From DATJKD01 sp963728295 (GTDB lineage: Bacteria; Pseudomonadota; Gammaproteobacteria; Steroidobacterales; Steroidobacteraceae), in the NCBI GenBank assembly GCA_963728295.1, contig CAVSKB010000011.1, forward strand, positions 991,788 through 1,055,787: DNA of 64,000 nt, written 5' to 3'. Positions within the stretch are counted from its first letter, which is position 1, and each line of letters starts with the position of its first letter. Below are positions 42,897 to 55,476 of the stretch, piece by piece. The notes below the pieces were generated by a model. The model saw only the letters and a list, made by a program, of their open reading frames with translations. It ran no database searches and was not told where the DNA came from. The translations under genes and the position numbers were made by a program.

Positions 42897-43912
42897 GCGA
42901 ACCCGAGAATCAGACCCGGAGCCGAATCGAGATGCTGCCCTGGCATTCGGCGGCGCGGGAGCGGCTGGAAACGGCGGTCGAAGGCGGTCGCCTGCCGCAC
43001 GCGCTCCTGCTGCAGGGCCCCGCCGGAGTCGGCAAGGAGCGGTTTGCCGCGGCGCTGGCGGCGGCGCTCCTCTGCACCGGCCGCGGCGCGCGGCTGGAGG
43101 CTTGCGACGTATGCGCGGAATGCGCCCTGACCCGGGCAGGGTCGCATCCGGACCTGCACTGGCTGCGTCGTCCCGAGGATCGCAAGACGATCTCGGTCGA
43201 CCAGGTCCGCGAGCTGGCCGAACGACTGTCCATGACCAGCATGCGCCGCGGGCGACGTCTCGCGATCGTGTCCCCTGCACATGCCATGACCATCAACGCG
43301 CAGAACGCCCTGCTCAAGACGCTGGAGGAGCCCGCGTCCGGAACGCTGCTGGTACTGGTGAGCTCTCGACCATCGGCGATCCTGCCGACGCTGCGCAGTC
43401 GCTGTCAGCGCGTCGAGCTCGCCCGTCCCGGCGAGGATCTCGCGCGGACCTGGCTCACCGGTGAACTCGGCAGCGAACCACCGGCGCGGCTGCTCGAGCT
43501 TGCGCATGGCGCGCCATTTCGCGCATTAGAGCTTGCGCCACACGTTGCGGAGCTCGAAGCGCAGATGTGCGATCTGCTCGAAGCGTACCTGGCCGGTCGG
43601 CGCGACGTGACGGCGACCGCCGAGGACATGCTGGGCGACGGCCTTCCAGCGCGGCTCGACTGGCTCGAGACCTGGCTGGGAGAACTGGCGCGCCGGCGGC
43701 TGATCGCCGATGCGAAGCCGGTCACGCTTCCGGCGTGCCCCGTATTGCAAAGCATCGGCGGCGAAGTGAACATAACCGCGCTCTTCGGCCTGGTCGACCG
43801 CCTGCGCGAAGCAAAGCGCCTTCTGGACGGTCCGGTCGCGGGGCAGCTGCTGGTCGAATCCTGGCTGGTGGAGCTCGCCGGCAGTTTGCGATCGAAAGGA
43901 GTGGATGGATGA
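42893..43912 (+). CDS. holB: DNA polymerase III subunit delta prime
   Basis: Clamp-loader subunit. It has 339 residues. GPAGVGKE at residues 42-49 is a non-canonical P-loop, as expected since delta prime does not hydrolyse ATP. The zinc module has Cys residues in CDVCAECALTR. ISVDQVRELAERLSMTSMRR and AQNALLKTLEEPASGTLLVL are characteristic. It overlaps tmk and pilZ by 4 bp each; the holB-pilZ order is shared with pseudomonads and xanthomonads. Confidence 0.94.
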   Translation: MSEPENQTRSRIEMLPWHSAARERLETAVEGGRLPHALLLQGPAGVGKERFAAALAAALLCTGRGARLEACDVCAECALTRAGSHPDLHWLRRPEDRKTISVDQVRELAERLSMTSMRRGRRLAIVSPAHAMTINAQNALLKTLEEPASGTLLVLVSSRPSAILPTLRSRCQRVELARPGEDLARTWLTGELGSEPPARLLELAHGAPFRALELAPHVAELEAQMCDLLEAYLAGRRDVTATAEDMLGDGLPARLDWLETWLGELARRRLIADAKPVTLPACPVLQSIGGEVNITALFGLVDRLREAKRLLDGPVAGQLLVESWLVELAGSLRSKGVDG

Positions 43913-44268
43913 GCCCTGTCTCGCGGCAACCGAACAAGCCGGGTCTGCTGACGCTCACGATCAAGGACAAGAGCGCGCTGTACCTGGCCTATATGCCGTT
44001 CGTGAAGAACGGGGGCCTTTTCATCCCCACCAGCAGCAACTATCGCCTCGGTGACGAGGTTTTCATGCTGCTCAATCTGATGGGCGAGGACGAGAAGCTG
44101 CCGGTCGCCGGGCGCGTTATCTGGATGACCCCCAAGGGCGCGCAGGGGAAGCGGACCGCAGGCATCGGCGTGCAGTTCAGCGATCAGGACCGCGGCAACA
44201 CCCAGCGCAAGATCGAATCTTATCTCGCGGGTGCGCTCGGCGGAGACAAGCCAACGCACACCATGTAG
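43909..44268 (+). CDS. pilZ: Type IV pilus assembly protein PilZ
   Basis: 119-residue PilZ-domain protein. LTLTIKDKSALYLAYMPFV and NGGLFIPTSSNYRLGDEVFM match the type IV pilus PilZ subgroup, which lacks the RxxxR c-di-GMP-binding motif; none is seen at the N-terminus here. In Xanthomonas PilZ bridges FimX and the PilB ATPase. A FimX-like gene lies 3.3 kb downstream, which supports that wiring. GGA-rich sequence before ATG 43909 provides an RBS. Confidence 0.93.
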   Translation: MSPVSRQPNKPGLLTLTIKDKSALYLAYMPFVKNGGLFIPTSSNYRLGDEVFMLLNLMGEDEKLPVAGRVIWMTPKGAQGKRTAGIGVQFSDQDRGNTQRKIESYLAGALGGDKPTHTM

Positions 44269-44302
44269 CGACCGGCAGCGCTGTCCTGCCAGCGAGGTCG
44301 CT
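44267..44302 (+). terminator. Hairpin after pilZ, possible terminator
   Basis: AGCGACC (44267-44273) pairs with GGTCGCT (44296-44302) and inner GGCAG/CTGCC pairs around a 7-base loop, with one bulge. It overlaps the pilZ stop and is followed by only a weak GTTTGC. The rest of 44303-44525 holds no gene I can support. Confidence 0.45.
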
Positions 44303-44525
44303 GTTTGCAGGGCCCGTCGCGGTCAGCGTCTGGTTCGCGATTCACTCGGGTGATCGGCAGGGGCCAACCTCGCACCCCGCCCCGGGGCGCTGTCGCTCCC
44401 GACATTCATGCACTTTGTCTGATAGAGCGCACAGAAATCGACGCTCCGCCGGCTGATTATGTTTGGCGGCGAACGGCCCGGTAACTGCCCCGGGTCGATG
44501 ACCGTGGAAGACACGGATACAGAGC

Positions 44526-47535
<3,010 letters not shown>

Positions 47536-47602
47536 GAGTGGCTCGCGTGATGAAGACAGACCCATGCAGGAGCCGGCGCATCGAAACACGGAGGATTCGA
47601 GG

Positions 47603-49802
47603 ATGAGCTCTTCGAAGACAAAGACCATTCTGATCGCAGATGACGATGAGGGACATCGGCTGCTCACGGAGGCTGCGCTCGCAGGCGCGGGATACGTCGT
47701 GGTCACCGCCCACGATGGTGCTCAGGCGGTGACTGAGTTCGCCACGAGTCATCCCGACATGGTCATTCTCGACGTGATGATGCCCAACATGACCGGGATC
47801 GAGGCCTGCGCCGCGATTCGCCAGCGGCCGGATGGCCAGCATCTCCCGGTACTGATGCTCACCGGGCGAAACGACCTGGCGGCGATCAGCGATGCGTATG
47901 CGGCAGGTGCCAGCGACTTCGCACAGAAGGGCCTGAATCCGCGCCTGCTGGTTGAACGGGTTCGCTTCCTGCTGCGCGACCAGGAACTGCAGAACGACGT
48001 CTGGTCCAGCCGCTCGAAGCTTCTGCTGGCCCAGCGCATCGCCCGGGTCGGTCACTGGGAACTCGATCTCAAAGGTCGCACACTGAGCCTGTCACCGATG
48101 GCGTGCGCACTGCTGGCAGTCGATGCCGGAGCGCTGCAGGATTACGAGCATTTCGTCACGCGCTTGAATCCCGCCGAACGAGACGCTGCCCGGGACGCTT
48201 TCCGCGCCTGTGCCGCCGGGACAGGGGGTTTCAGCTTCGATCACCGCCTGCACGTTGCGCGCGGCGTGGACGTGTGCCTGCATCAGGAGGGGGAGCTGAT
48301 TCAACCGTCGGGTGGGAGCGACCGTGGCGTCGTCATAGTCACGCTGCAGGACCTGACGCTGCTGCGTGATGCGGAAGCAAGCGTGCACCGACTTTCATAT
48401 TTCGACACCGCAACCGGGCTGCATAACCGTCGACACCTCGTCGAGCGGATAACCGACGCCGTGGCGGATTCCGACAGCCTGGTGTCTACCCTCGGGATCG
48501 TCGCCATTCGCTTGCACAACCTGGACCGGCTGCTGCAGGCGCATGGCGGGCAGTTCGTCAGCGCGCTCGTCACAGAGGTCGGCAAGGGCATCCAGGACGC
48601 ACTGGAGCGCATGAGCCTCGGCGGCCACGTCGTCTGGCGGCAGGATATCGACTCGGTGTGCCGGATCGCCGACGGAGAACTGGGGGTGGTGCTGCGAGGC
48701 CGGGGTTCGCCCGAGCAGCTGGCGGACGTAACACGCAGCATCCTGGCTTCGATTTCGCATCCGATAATGTGCCTCGGCACGGAGTACATGCCCGCTGTCA
48801 GCGCCGGCATTGCGCTCGCGCCCAGGGACGGGGACGACGCCGAGCGGCTGCTGACGCAGCGCTCACTTCGCTGCCCACGAGGCGACCGACGTCCGGACCT
48901 GTGAGTTCTTCTCGCCGGCCCAAGGTGCGCGCTCGCGGGTACGGGTCCTGATGGAATCCGCGCTCAGGGGCGCCATCGAACGCCGGGAGTTGCGCCTGGC
49001 GTTTCAGCCCCGCGTAGCGATCGACACGTTCGATCTGACCGGTGTCGATTGCCTGCTTCGATGGGAGCATCCGCAGTTCGGATCCGTGAGCCCCGAGGAG
49101 TTCATATCGATCGCAGAGGAGACTGGATTCATCGACGAGATCGGGCGCTGGGTGATCAAGGAAGCCTGCCGGCAGCTCGCCGACTGGCGCGAAAGCGTCA
49201 AGAGCACCTTCTTCGTTTCGGTGAAACTGTCAGGCCGGCAGCTTCGGGATCCGCAGCTGGTGACCTCGATCAAGGACATCCTTGCGGCTACTCAGCTGCC
49301 CGCGGACGCGCTCGAGTTGCAGGTCAGGGAGAGCAGCCTCATCGATGCGCCCAGGGAAGTGCGAGATAGACTGAGTGCGCTGCGCAGCGTCGGCGTTCGG
49401 GTCGCGATCGACGACTTCGGAACCGGCTATTCGTCGCTCGGGCTGATCCGCCGGCTGCCATTCGACTGCATGAAGCTCGATCGGTCACTGATCGCCGACC
49501 TCTGTACCGATCTTGGTGCGATGGGCGTGACTGCAGCGGTCGTCGCGATGGCGCGTGCAATCCGGATCCGTTCGGTCGCGGAAGGAATCGAGGACGAAGC
49601 GACTCTCCAGATGATTCGCGCCGTCGGCTGCGACGAGATCCAGGGCTTCTACGTCTCGAGGCCGCTGACGGCCGGGGATTTCGAGCAGTGGCTGAGTGCA
49701 GGCGGCGCGGCCGCGCTCCGCGTGCGGGAGGCAATGGTTCTCGATACCGAACTGGAGGCCGACGATTCGCGGCCGCGCAACCTGGGACGCGCCGGTGGCT
49801 GA
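47603..49802 (+). CDS. FimX-like REC-PAS-GGDEF-EAL protein with degenerate catalytic sites (one frameshift)
   Basis: About 733 residues from ATG 47603. REC (TILIADDDEGHRLL, MVILDVMMPNMTG with Asp 57, Lys in AQKG) looks functional. A PAS-like stretch (ARVGHWELDLKGRTLSLSP) follows. The GGDEF site reads ADGEL and is inactive-looking. After one extra C near 48862 the EAL domain shows GVDCLLRW (DCL for EAL), VSVKLSG (Lys for metal-binding Asn) and LQVRES (Gln for Glu), while IDDFGTGYSSL and VAEGIED are kept. This suggests a c-di-GMP effector rather than an enzyme. The architecture and nearby pilZ resemble FimX of type IV pilus systems. Confidence 0.87.
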
Positions 49803-49851
49803 CGCGGTTCCGGAGCGGCCCCCGTGGCAGTCGGCCAGGGTCGAGGTATAG

Positions 49852-50938
49852 CTACTTGGCGCCGCTGGTGCCGATCAGGGCCTCGGCGAGGTCCGTCGCG
49901 GCAATGCCGCCCCCTCAACACGTACGAGTCGTAGCCCCGTTCGCTCAGGATATAGGCGGCCGCGGAACTGCGTCGTCCGGTGTCGCAGCAGACTACGTAG
50001 GACACGTCGGTATCGAGCGTCTTGAGCTTGAGACGCACGAAGTACAGCGGGATGTTGAGCGCGTCGTCGAAATGGACGTGCTCGTATTCGCTCGGAAGGC
50101 GCACGTCGAGCCAGCGAGCACCGCGGCCGATCAGTGCCCGCGCTTCCTCGACGTCGACCCATTGCAGCATCGGCTCGTTGAGGAGCGTGTTGAAATCGTC
50201 CTTGCCGAGGCGCATCACGACACCGTCGGTCAGCATCGACACGGTCGCATTGCGCTTTGCGCCCGAGATGAGCGCCTCCTCGCCGAAAGTATCGCCCTTG
50301 CCGAGCTCGGCCAGCTTCACGCCTTCGCGGTTGAGCGGTGTCTCGCGCGTGACGACACAGCGGCCGTCGACGATCGCGTAGAAGAAGTCGCCTTCGCCGC
50401 CCTGCCGGATCACGGTGTCGCCTGCCGAGTAGCTCATACGCTGCATGCGCATGAACACGGCCTGGAGATTGGCAGGCGGAATCTTGTGGAAAGCGCGACT
50501 CTGGAGCAGCAGCGTCATCCAGTCGTCGTCGGTGGCGGCGCCCGAGCGCAGATCGCCGACTTCGTATTGGCCGGTCTGGTCCCAGGTGATCAGCACGTCG
50601 AGCAGATCACTGTCGATTGAGAGAAACTTGATGTTGTCGGTCGCCACGCGCGCGCTGCAGCGCCGGGGCAGCACGGGTGCGATCGGATGCTTGGCATCCG
50701 GGGAACCACCTTTGATCGTGCCAACAACCTTGCCCTCGGTGAGCAGGTCGACCGTGCCGGCTATCAGGTAGTAGGTCCGCTTCTCGGTGTCGTTCTCCTT
50801 GAACAGGAAGCGACCCTGGCCAAGCTCGCGGATCGAGGTCTTGCGCGCCAGCGCTCGCACGTTCTCGTTCTTCAGGCCGTCGAGGGGCGAGAAGACGCGC
50901 AAAATCTTCGGGTCGATCGGTTGAGGATTATCCGTCAT
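49852..50938 (-). CDS. Tandem cyclic-nucleotide-binding domains fused to rhodanese (one frameshift)
   Basis: About 362 residues. Two CRP-like cNMP-binding domains: FLFKENDTEKRTYYLIAG (first), and VIRQGGEGDFFYAIVDG with KGDTFGEEALISGAKRNA (second). The C-terminal rhodanese has WLDVRLPSEYEHVHFDDALN and the active-site loop CDTGRRSSAAA with a Cys. There is no DNA-binding helix-turn-helix, so it is not a CRP-type regulator. An extra C near 49918 moves the end to TAG 49852-49854 (IAATDLAEALIGTSGAK). The function is unknown; the domains suggest coupling of a nucleotide signal to sulfur transfer or phosphatase-like chemistry. Confidence 0.82.
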
Positions 50939-51002
50939 CGGTCGTCCGCGTCAGCGGCGCACATGATCGCTGGCGCGGTGCGCGCCATGGCAGCTGATCG
51001 TA

Positions 51003-53043
51003 TCACACGCCTTCGGCGCCGAACGCCGTCCATCCCGGGTCGGGGCGGAAGCGCTCGCCATATCGTGCCTCGAGCTCCGCGAGTCGCGCGAGCACCTTCG
51101 CCACGCCGCGCTCGCCGGCGTAGCGCAGCGGTCCGCCGCGAAACGGCGCGAAGCCGGCTCCGAAGACGACGCCGGCGTCGACGAGCTCGGCATCGGCGAC
51201 CACCCGCTCACGCAGGATAGCGATTGCTTCGTTCAGCATCGGCAGCATGAGCCGGTCGATGAGATCGTCCGGAATCGCGGTCGACGCAGCGGGCGGCTTC
51301 ACCGCCTTTCCGTCGCGCCACAAGTACAGCCCTTCGCCGCTCTTGCGACCGAGCTTTCGGGCCTCGACGAGCGGGGCGAGCGACTCCGGACCGGGTCGTC
51401 CGAAGGCCTGCGCGAGGATGCGGCCCACATGAAGGCAGACGTCGAGCCCCACCGTGTCGGCAAGCTCGATCGGGCCCATCGGCATGCCGAACTCCTCGGC
51501 TGCGCGATCGATCACTGCGAGCGGAACCCCGTCGCCGGCCGCAAGCATCGCCTCGGTCAGGTAGGGCATCAGGACGCGATTGACGACGAAGCCGGGCGCA
51601 CTGCGACAGGGCAGCGGCAGCTTGTCGATGCTGCGGGTGAATGCGAGGGCCGTGGCCTGCGTGTGGGCGTGCGTTCGATCGGAGGCGATGACCTCCACCA
51701 GCGGCATCTGCGCGACGGGATTGAAGAAGTGCAGGCCGACGAGCCGGCCCGGGTCGGCCAGCGCTGTCGCGAGCTTGTCGAGCACGATGCTCGAGGTGTT
51801 GGTGGCGAGGACGGCGTTTTCCTTCAGCTGGGGCTCGAGACGCGCATAGAGCGCCCGCTTCGCATCCGCGTCCTCGAAGATCGCCTCGATCACCACATCG
51901 GCGTCGGCAGCACCGTGACCGTCGACGTCGGCGGCAAGCCGCGCCATCGTCTCGTCCGCTTCGCCCGGGCGCCGGGCGCGCTTCTCGAAGTACTCCCGCG
52001 CGCGCTCGAGCGCGGGTCGAACGAACTCGAGACCGCGATCCTGAAGCGTGACGCTGTGTCCGCGCAGCGCGCACCAGGCGGCGATGTCGCCGCCCATCAC
52101 ACCGGCGCCCACCACGTGAACCTTCGCGGCCCGTGGAAAATCGGCGCGCCCCTGTCCCTTGAGACGCTCCTGCAGGAAGAACACCCGCACGAGGTTGCGC
52201 GACGTCGGTGTGCAGACGAGCTCGGCCACGGACCGGGCCTCCGCCTCGTAGGCCGTGCGCGGATTTGCGCCATGGCGCCGCCACAGTTCGACGATCGCGT
52301 AGGGGGCGGGGTAGTGCTCGCGCCGGGCCCGGCGCGCCACCTGTGCCAGGATCTTCCGAGCGACGACGCCACGCAGCGGCGCCCACGACAGGAGCCGCTG
52401 CGGCAGGGGCGCGCGTCGGCGCGCGGGCGGGTCGAGCGCCATCGAGCGGGCCACGGCGCGCAGCTCGGCGGCGGGGGCGAGCCGATCGACGAGCCCGAGC
52501 GCCAGGGCCTTGTCGGGGCGCAGGTTGCGCCCGGTGAGCATCAGATCCATCGCCGCGGTGACGCCGATGAGGCGTACCGAACGCACGGTGCCGCCGAAGC
52601 CGGGATGGATGCCGAGCATCACTTCGGGAAAGCCGAGCGACCGTCTTCGGGTCATCGACACACACACGATAGTGGCAGGCCAGAGCGAGCTCGAGGCCGC
52701 CGCCCAGGCAATAGCCGTTGATCGCGGCGACCGTGGGGCAGGGCAGTCGCTCGAGCCGCTGCAGGATCGCGTGCGCGGCACGTACGAAAGGCAGCGCCTC
52801 CTCGGGTGTGCGGACCTGTGCGAACTCCCGGACATCCGCACCAGCGATGAAGCCCGCCTTCGCTGACCCGATCACGACGCCGCGCGGCGGCTCCCGTTCG
52901 ATCTCGCTCAGCCGCGCACCGAGCGCCTCCATCACCTCGCGCGACAGCGAATTGGCTGGGGAATCGGTCCGATCCAGGGTCAACCACGCAATGCGGTCGG
53001 CATCGACCGTAAGCGACCAGTGTCGGGCGTTGCCGGTGTCCAC
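51003..53043 (-). CDS. FadJ-type enoyl-CoA hydratase/3-hydroxyacyl-CoA dehydrogenase fusion (one frameshift)
   Basis: Beta-oxidation bifunctional protein, about 680 residues. The N-terminal crotonase domain has [33 protein letters not shown] and the oxyanion-hole region [18 protein letters not shown]. After one extra base near 52655 come [18 protein letters not shown] and a dehydrogenase with [21 protein letters not shown] (NAD site), [28 protein letters not shown] and [17 protein letters not shown] 53043 is the chosen start. The thiolase partner is not nearby, so it may be trifunctional only with a gene elsewhere. Confidence 0.92.
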
Positions 53044-53057
53044 GTAGCGTCGGCGGT

Positions 53058-53815
53058 TCAGGCGGCGGCGCGCTGCGCGCCATCGATGCGGAAGTCGCAG
53101 ATCAGCGGCCGATGATCGGAAAAGCGTGACGTTGGGGACCTCGAAGGAGTCGATCTCGATGCCGCGGGAGTAGAGAATGAAGTCGAGCTCGATGCGCGGA
53201 CGGCGCGCCGGATAGGACGGCAGACCGGTGACGATTGGCGCTGCGCAGCCCAGTGGCTTCCATGAAGAGCGCCATTTCATGCTCGCCCCAGAAGGTGTTG
53301 AAATCACCCGCCACAATGATCGGCTTGGTCGTGTGCTTGATCAGCTCGAACAGGTGACGCAGTTGCGCATGGCGATGGCGGAACTTGACCGAGAGGTGGA
53401 CCAGGAACACGCACAGCTCGTCGAGCTCGAGCTCGATGATCAGGCGTTTGATCCCGGTGTCGAAATAGTGGAAACGCTCGCCTTCGACCCGGGGGGACGC
53501 GAGGAATGCGTTCGCCTGCATGCGGACGATGGGCACGAGCGTGTTGATCGAGCTCGTGCCGTACTTGCACTGGTAGGTCGAGTAGTGGCCTAGGGACTTG
53601 GCGATCACCTGCGCCTGGTTCACCAGCCCGGTGCGGATCGAGCCGGTGTCGACCTCGATCAGCCCGACGATATCGGGGTCCCGGGACTTTATGAACTGGG
53701 TAATGCCGGCGAGGACGCGTTTACTGCTCCGCAGATATCCGGCACCGGGGACGGGCAGATGAAAGGCAGCCCCGGTACCGGTCGCGTACCGGATATTGTA
53801 AAGAACGAATCGCAT
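53058..53815 (-). CDS. Endonuclease/exonuclease/phosphatase family protein (two frameshifts)
   Basis: Member of the EEP metal-dependent phosphohydrolase fold, about 252 residues. It starts MRFVLYNIRYATGTGAAFH; IVGLIEVDTGS supplies the metal-binding Glu; IIVAGDFNTFWGEHE contains the GDFN motif. After frame corrections near 53240 and 53115 the C-terminus has RRPRIELDFILYSRGI and FSDHRPLICDF with the catalytic Asp-His, ending at TGA 53058-53060. Substrates in this family range from nucleic acids to phospholipids and cannot be decided here. It ends 14 bp before the FadJ-like start. Confidence 0.8.
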
Positions 53816-53910
53816 CGGTTTCGGGATTCTAGCGACCGGGTTGGCATTACGGTATCAGACCTCGGGCTAAACTATTGCCAGTCAGGGCGCAGCGAGTTAT
53901 GGGAGGTTCG

Positions 53911-54372
53911 GTGAGCAGCGTCAACCAAGGGAACCCGATTCGGCTCTTCGTCTGCCATGTCTACCGGCCGGACGACGATTACCACCGGGTATTCGAGTAT
54001 CTGGAGAGCGCGAGCAACTTTTTCTATCGCAATACCAGCACGCCGGAAAAGCGCCCGCAGGGCGACCGCGAAGCGCTGCGGGAAGACCTGCGCAGGCAGA
54101 TCAACGAGGCCGAGGTTGTAATACTGACCTCGTCGCTCTACCGGCGGAATATCGACTGGGTTGAATTTCAGCTTCACTGCGCAAAGGCTTTCGACAAGGC
54201 TGTGGTGGTGCTGGAGCCATTTGGCGCCCAGGACACCATCCCGCCCGCTGTGCAGGAAGTCGCGGACGAGGTCGTCCCCTGGGATCAGCGGCAGCTCGTC
54301 GACGCGGTCAAGCGCCAGGCGCGCCACGAAGAGACGACGCGCTTCGACACGATCGAATTCAAGCTCGACTGA
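53911..54372 (+). CDS. TIR-like (ThsB/MTH538-type) domain protein
   Basis: About 153 residues. IRLFVCHVYRPDDDYHRVFE, VVILTSSLYRRNIDWVEFQL and KAVVVLEPFG fit the MTH538/ThsB TIR-like fold, whose members include Thoeris sensors and NAD-processing proteins. The Glu after the Trp (WVEFQL) is at the position where such domains carry a conserved acidic residue. GTG 53911 has GGGAGG 4 bp upstream; ATG 53899 is an alternative. No ThsA, NADase or other defence partner is adjacent, so any defence role is inference. It converges with the small minus-strand gene at 54379. Confidence 0.7.
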   Translation: MSSVNQGNPIRLFVCHVYRPDDDYHRVFEYLESASNFFYRNTSTPEKRPQGDREALREDLRRQINEAEVVILTSSLYRRNIDWVEFQLHCAKAFDKAVVVLEPFGAQDTIPPAVQEVADEVVPWDQRQLVDAVKRQARHEETTRFDTIEFKLD

Positions 54373-54378
54373 GCCGCC

Positions 54379-54726
54379 TTACGCCTGCGAGGAATTGATC
54401 GCACGCAGTGGCGGAGCGCGCTGCGCTTGCGCTTGCGACTGCGACAGGACGCCGTACATCGCGATCAGTCGCCTCGCGTAGCCCGCGGCCTGCGCATCGG
54501 AGAGCTTGCGTACCGTCGCATCGATCACGCCCAGCCCGCCCATGGCGCGCCTCGAGGTGAGCGAGGCCGAAACTGACATGAATTCCGCACGCAGCTCGCG
54601 CGGCAACTCCTCGATCTCGAGATCGACCAGATGAGTCCGGAAGGCGTCCGCAAGGCGCTGCTTGACCGGGCCTGCGCCAGCAAGCAGGAGTGCGGCACCG
54701 TGGAACTTGTCCCAGGTGACTGACAT
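54379..54726 (-). CDS. Hypothetical protein
   Basis: A 115-residue product from ATG 54726 (MSVTWDKFHGAALLLAGAGP). It is helix-rich, with no signal peptide or membrane segment, and contains LPRELRAEFMSVSASLTSRR and VRKLSDAQAAGYARRLIAMY. I do not recognise a family. Codon use and amino-acid composition look like the host's. It ends 6 bp from the convergent TIR-like gene and has AT-rich upstream DNA suited to a promoter. Confidence 0.6.
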   Translation of the reverse strand: MSVTWDKFHGAALLLAGAGPVKQRLADAFRTHLVDLEIEELPRELRAEFMSVSASLTSRRAMGGLGVIDATVRKLSDAQAAGYARRLIAMYGVLSQSQAQAQRAPPLRAINSSQA

Positions 54727-54732
54727 CCTCAA

Positions 54733-54980
54733 AGCCCTCGACCAAACTGACTCGGTATTCTTCTTAAAACAAAAGGTTATGATTTTTTCTTAAAGTCAAA
54801 GTCCCGCCGGCCAAAACCGGAAACGTACGTTAAATCATGGGTCTACGCTCGGAATATACGCCGCAGGCGAGGAAATGCAACGACAGCTCTGGTCGCGCCT
54901 ACGGTTGCGCCGGGGTTGCCCCATTTGCGAAGGTGCGGGCGCGATTACCGACCGTACGATAACCAAAAAAGCGAGCAGGA
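54733..54980. other. AT-rich divergent intergenic region
   Basis: No gene is seen. 54755-54800 is unusually AT-rich for this genome (TTCTTCTTAAAACAAAAGG, GATTTTTTCTTAAAG) and probably carries the promoter of the minus-strand hypothetical gene (TTGACT reading leftward at about 54796-54801). TACGAT at 54955-54960 may be a -10 for the rightward NTF2-like gene. Confidence 0.4.
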
Positions 54981-55424
54981 ATGGAAACAACGCGAAGCGA
55001 GCACCCGGCGCGCAGGGCCGGCCAGAATTCGATGCGGAACGTCAAAGCGAAGGACAAGACCGCGTGGCTCGCGCTCTTTGCCGACGATGCTGTCATCGAG
55101 GATCCAGTAGGCGTGTCGCCGCTCGATCCCAGCGGGCAAGGCCATCGAGGCAAGGCAGCCATCGCGCGCTTCTGGGACACCGTAATCGCGCCGGGCGACG
55201 TCGAGATGCGCGTACGCGAGTCCCATGCGAGCGGCAATGAGTGCGCGAACGTCGTGTCGCTCGTCAACCGTATGCCGGGCGGCGTCGAGATCGGGACGGA
55301 CTGCGTGATCGTCTACCGGGTGGACGAGGGCGGACGGATCGTCTCGCTGCGCGCCTACTGGGAATACGAGAAAGTTGCCGCCCAGCTCGCCGCGGCGCTT
55401 GGCCACCAGGCTCCGTCGGGCTGA
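54981..55424 (+). CDS. NTF2/SnoaL-like fold protein
   Basis: 147-residue protein of the nuclear transport factor 2/ketosteroid isomerase-like superfamily: AKDKTAWLALFADDAVIEDP, GKAAIARFWDTVI, LVNRMPGGVEIGTDCVIVYR, IVSLRAYWEYEKV. The conserved Phe-Ala-x-Asp-Ala block and C-terminal Arg-Ala-Tyr-Trp are typical of cone-shaped ligand-binding folds, but the ligand cannot be inferred. The N-terminal 20 residues (from ATG 54981) do not look like the family, so ATG 55032 or an undetected indel is possible. Confidence 0.72.
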   Translation: METTRSEHPARRAGQNSMRNVKAKDKTAWLALFADDAVIEDPVGVSPLDPSGQGHRGKAAIARFWDTVIAPGDVEMRVRESHASGNECANVVSLVNRMPGGVEIGTDCVIVYRVDEGGRIVSLRAYWEYEKVAAQLAAALGHQAPSG

Positions 55425-55476
55425 GAGCGACGAGAACCGATCCCCGGGCAACGGGTCTGAAACACAAGTACAGTTC

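Noticed and set aside
47603..49802. Active diguanylate cyclase/phosphodiesterase
   Set aside because: The GGDEF site is ADGEL, and EAL, the Asn metal ligand and the ExTE Glu are replaced, so catalysis is unlikely.
53911..54726. Complete Thoeris defence system
   Set aside because: No ThsA-like NADase is encoded near the TIR-like gene; only an unrecognised small gene is adjacent.
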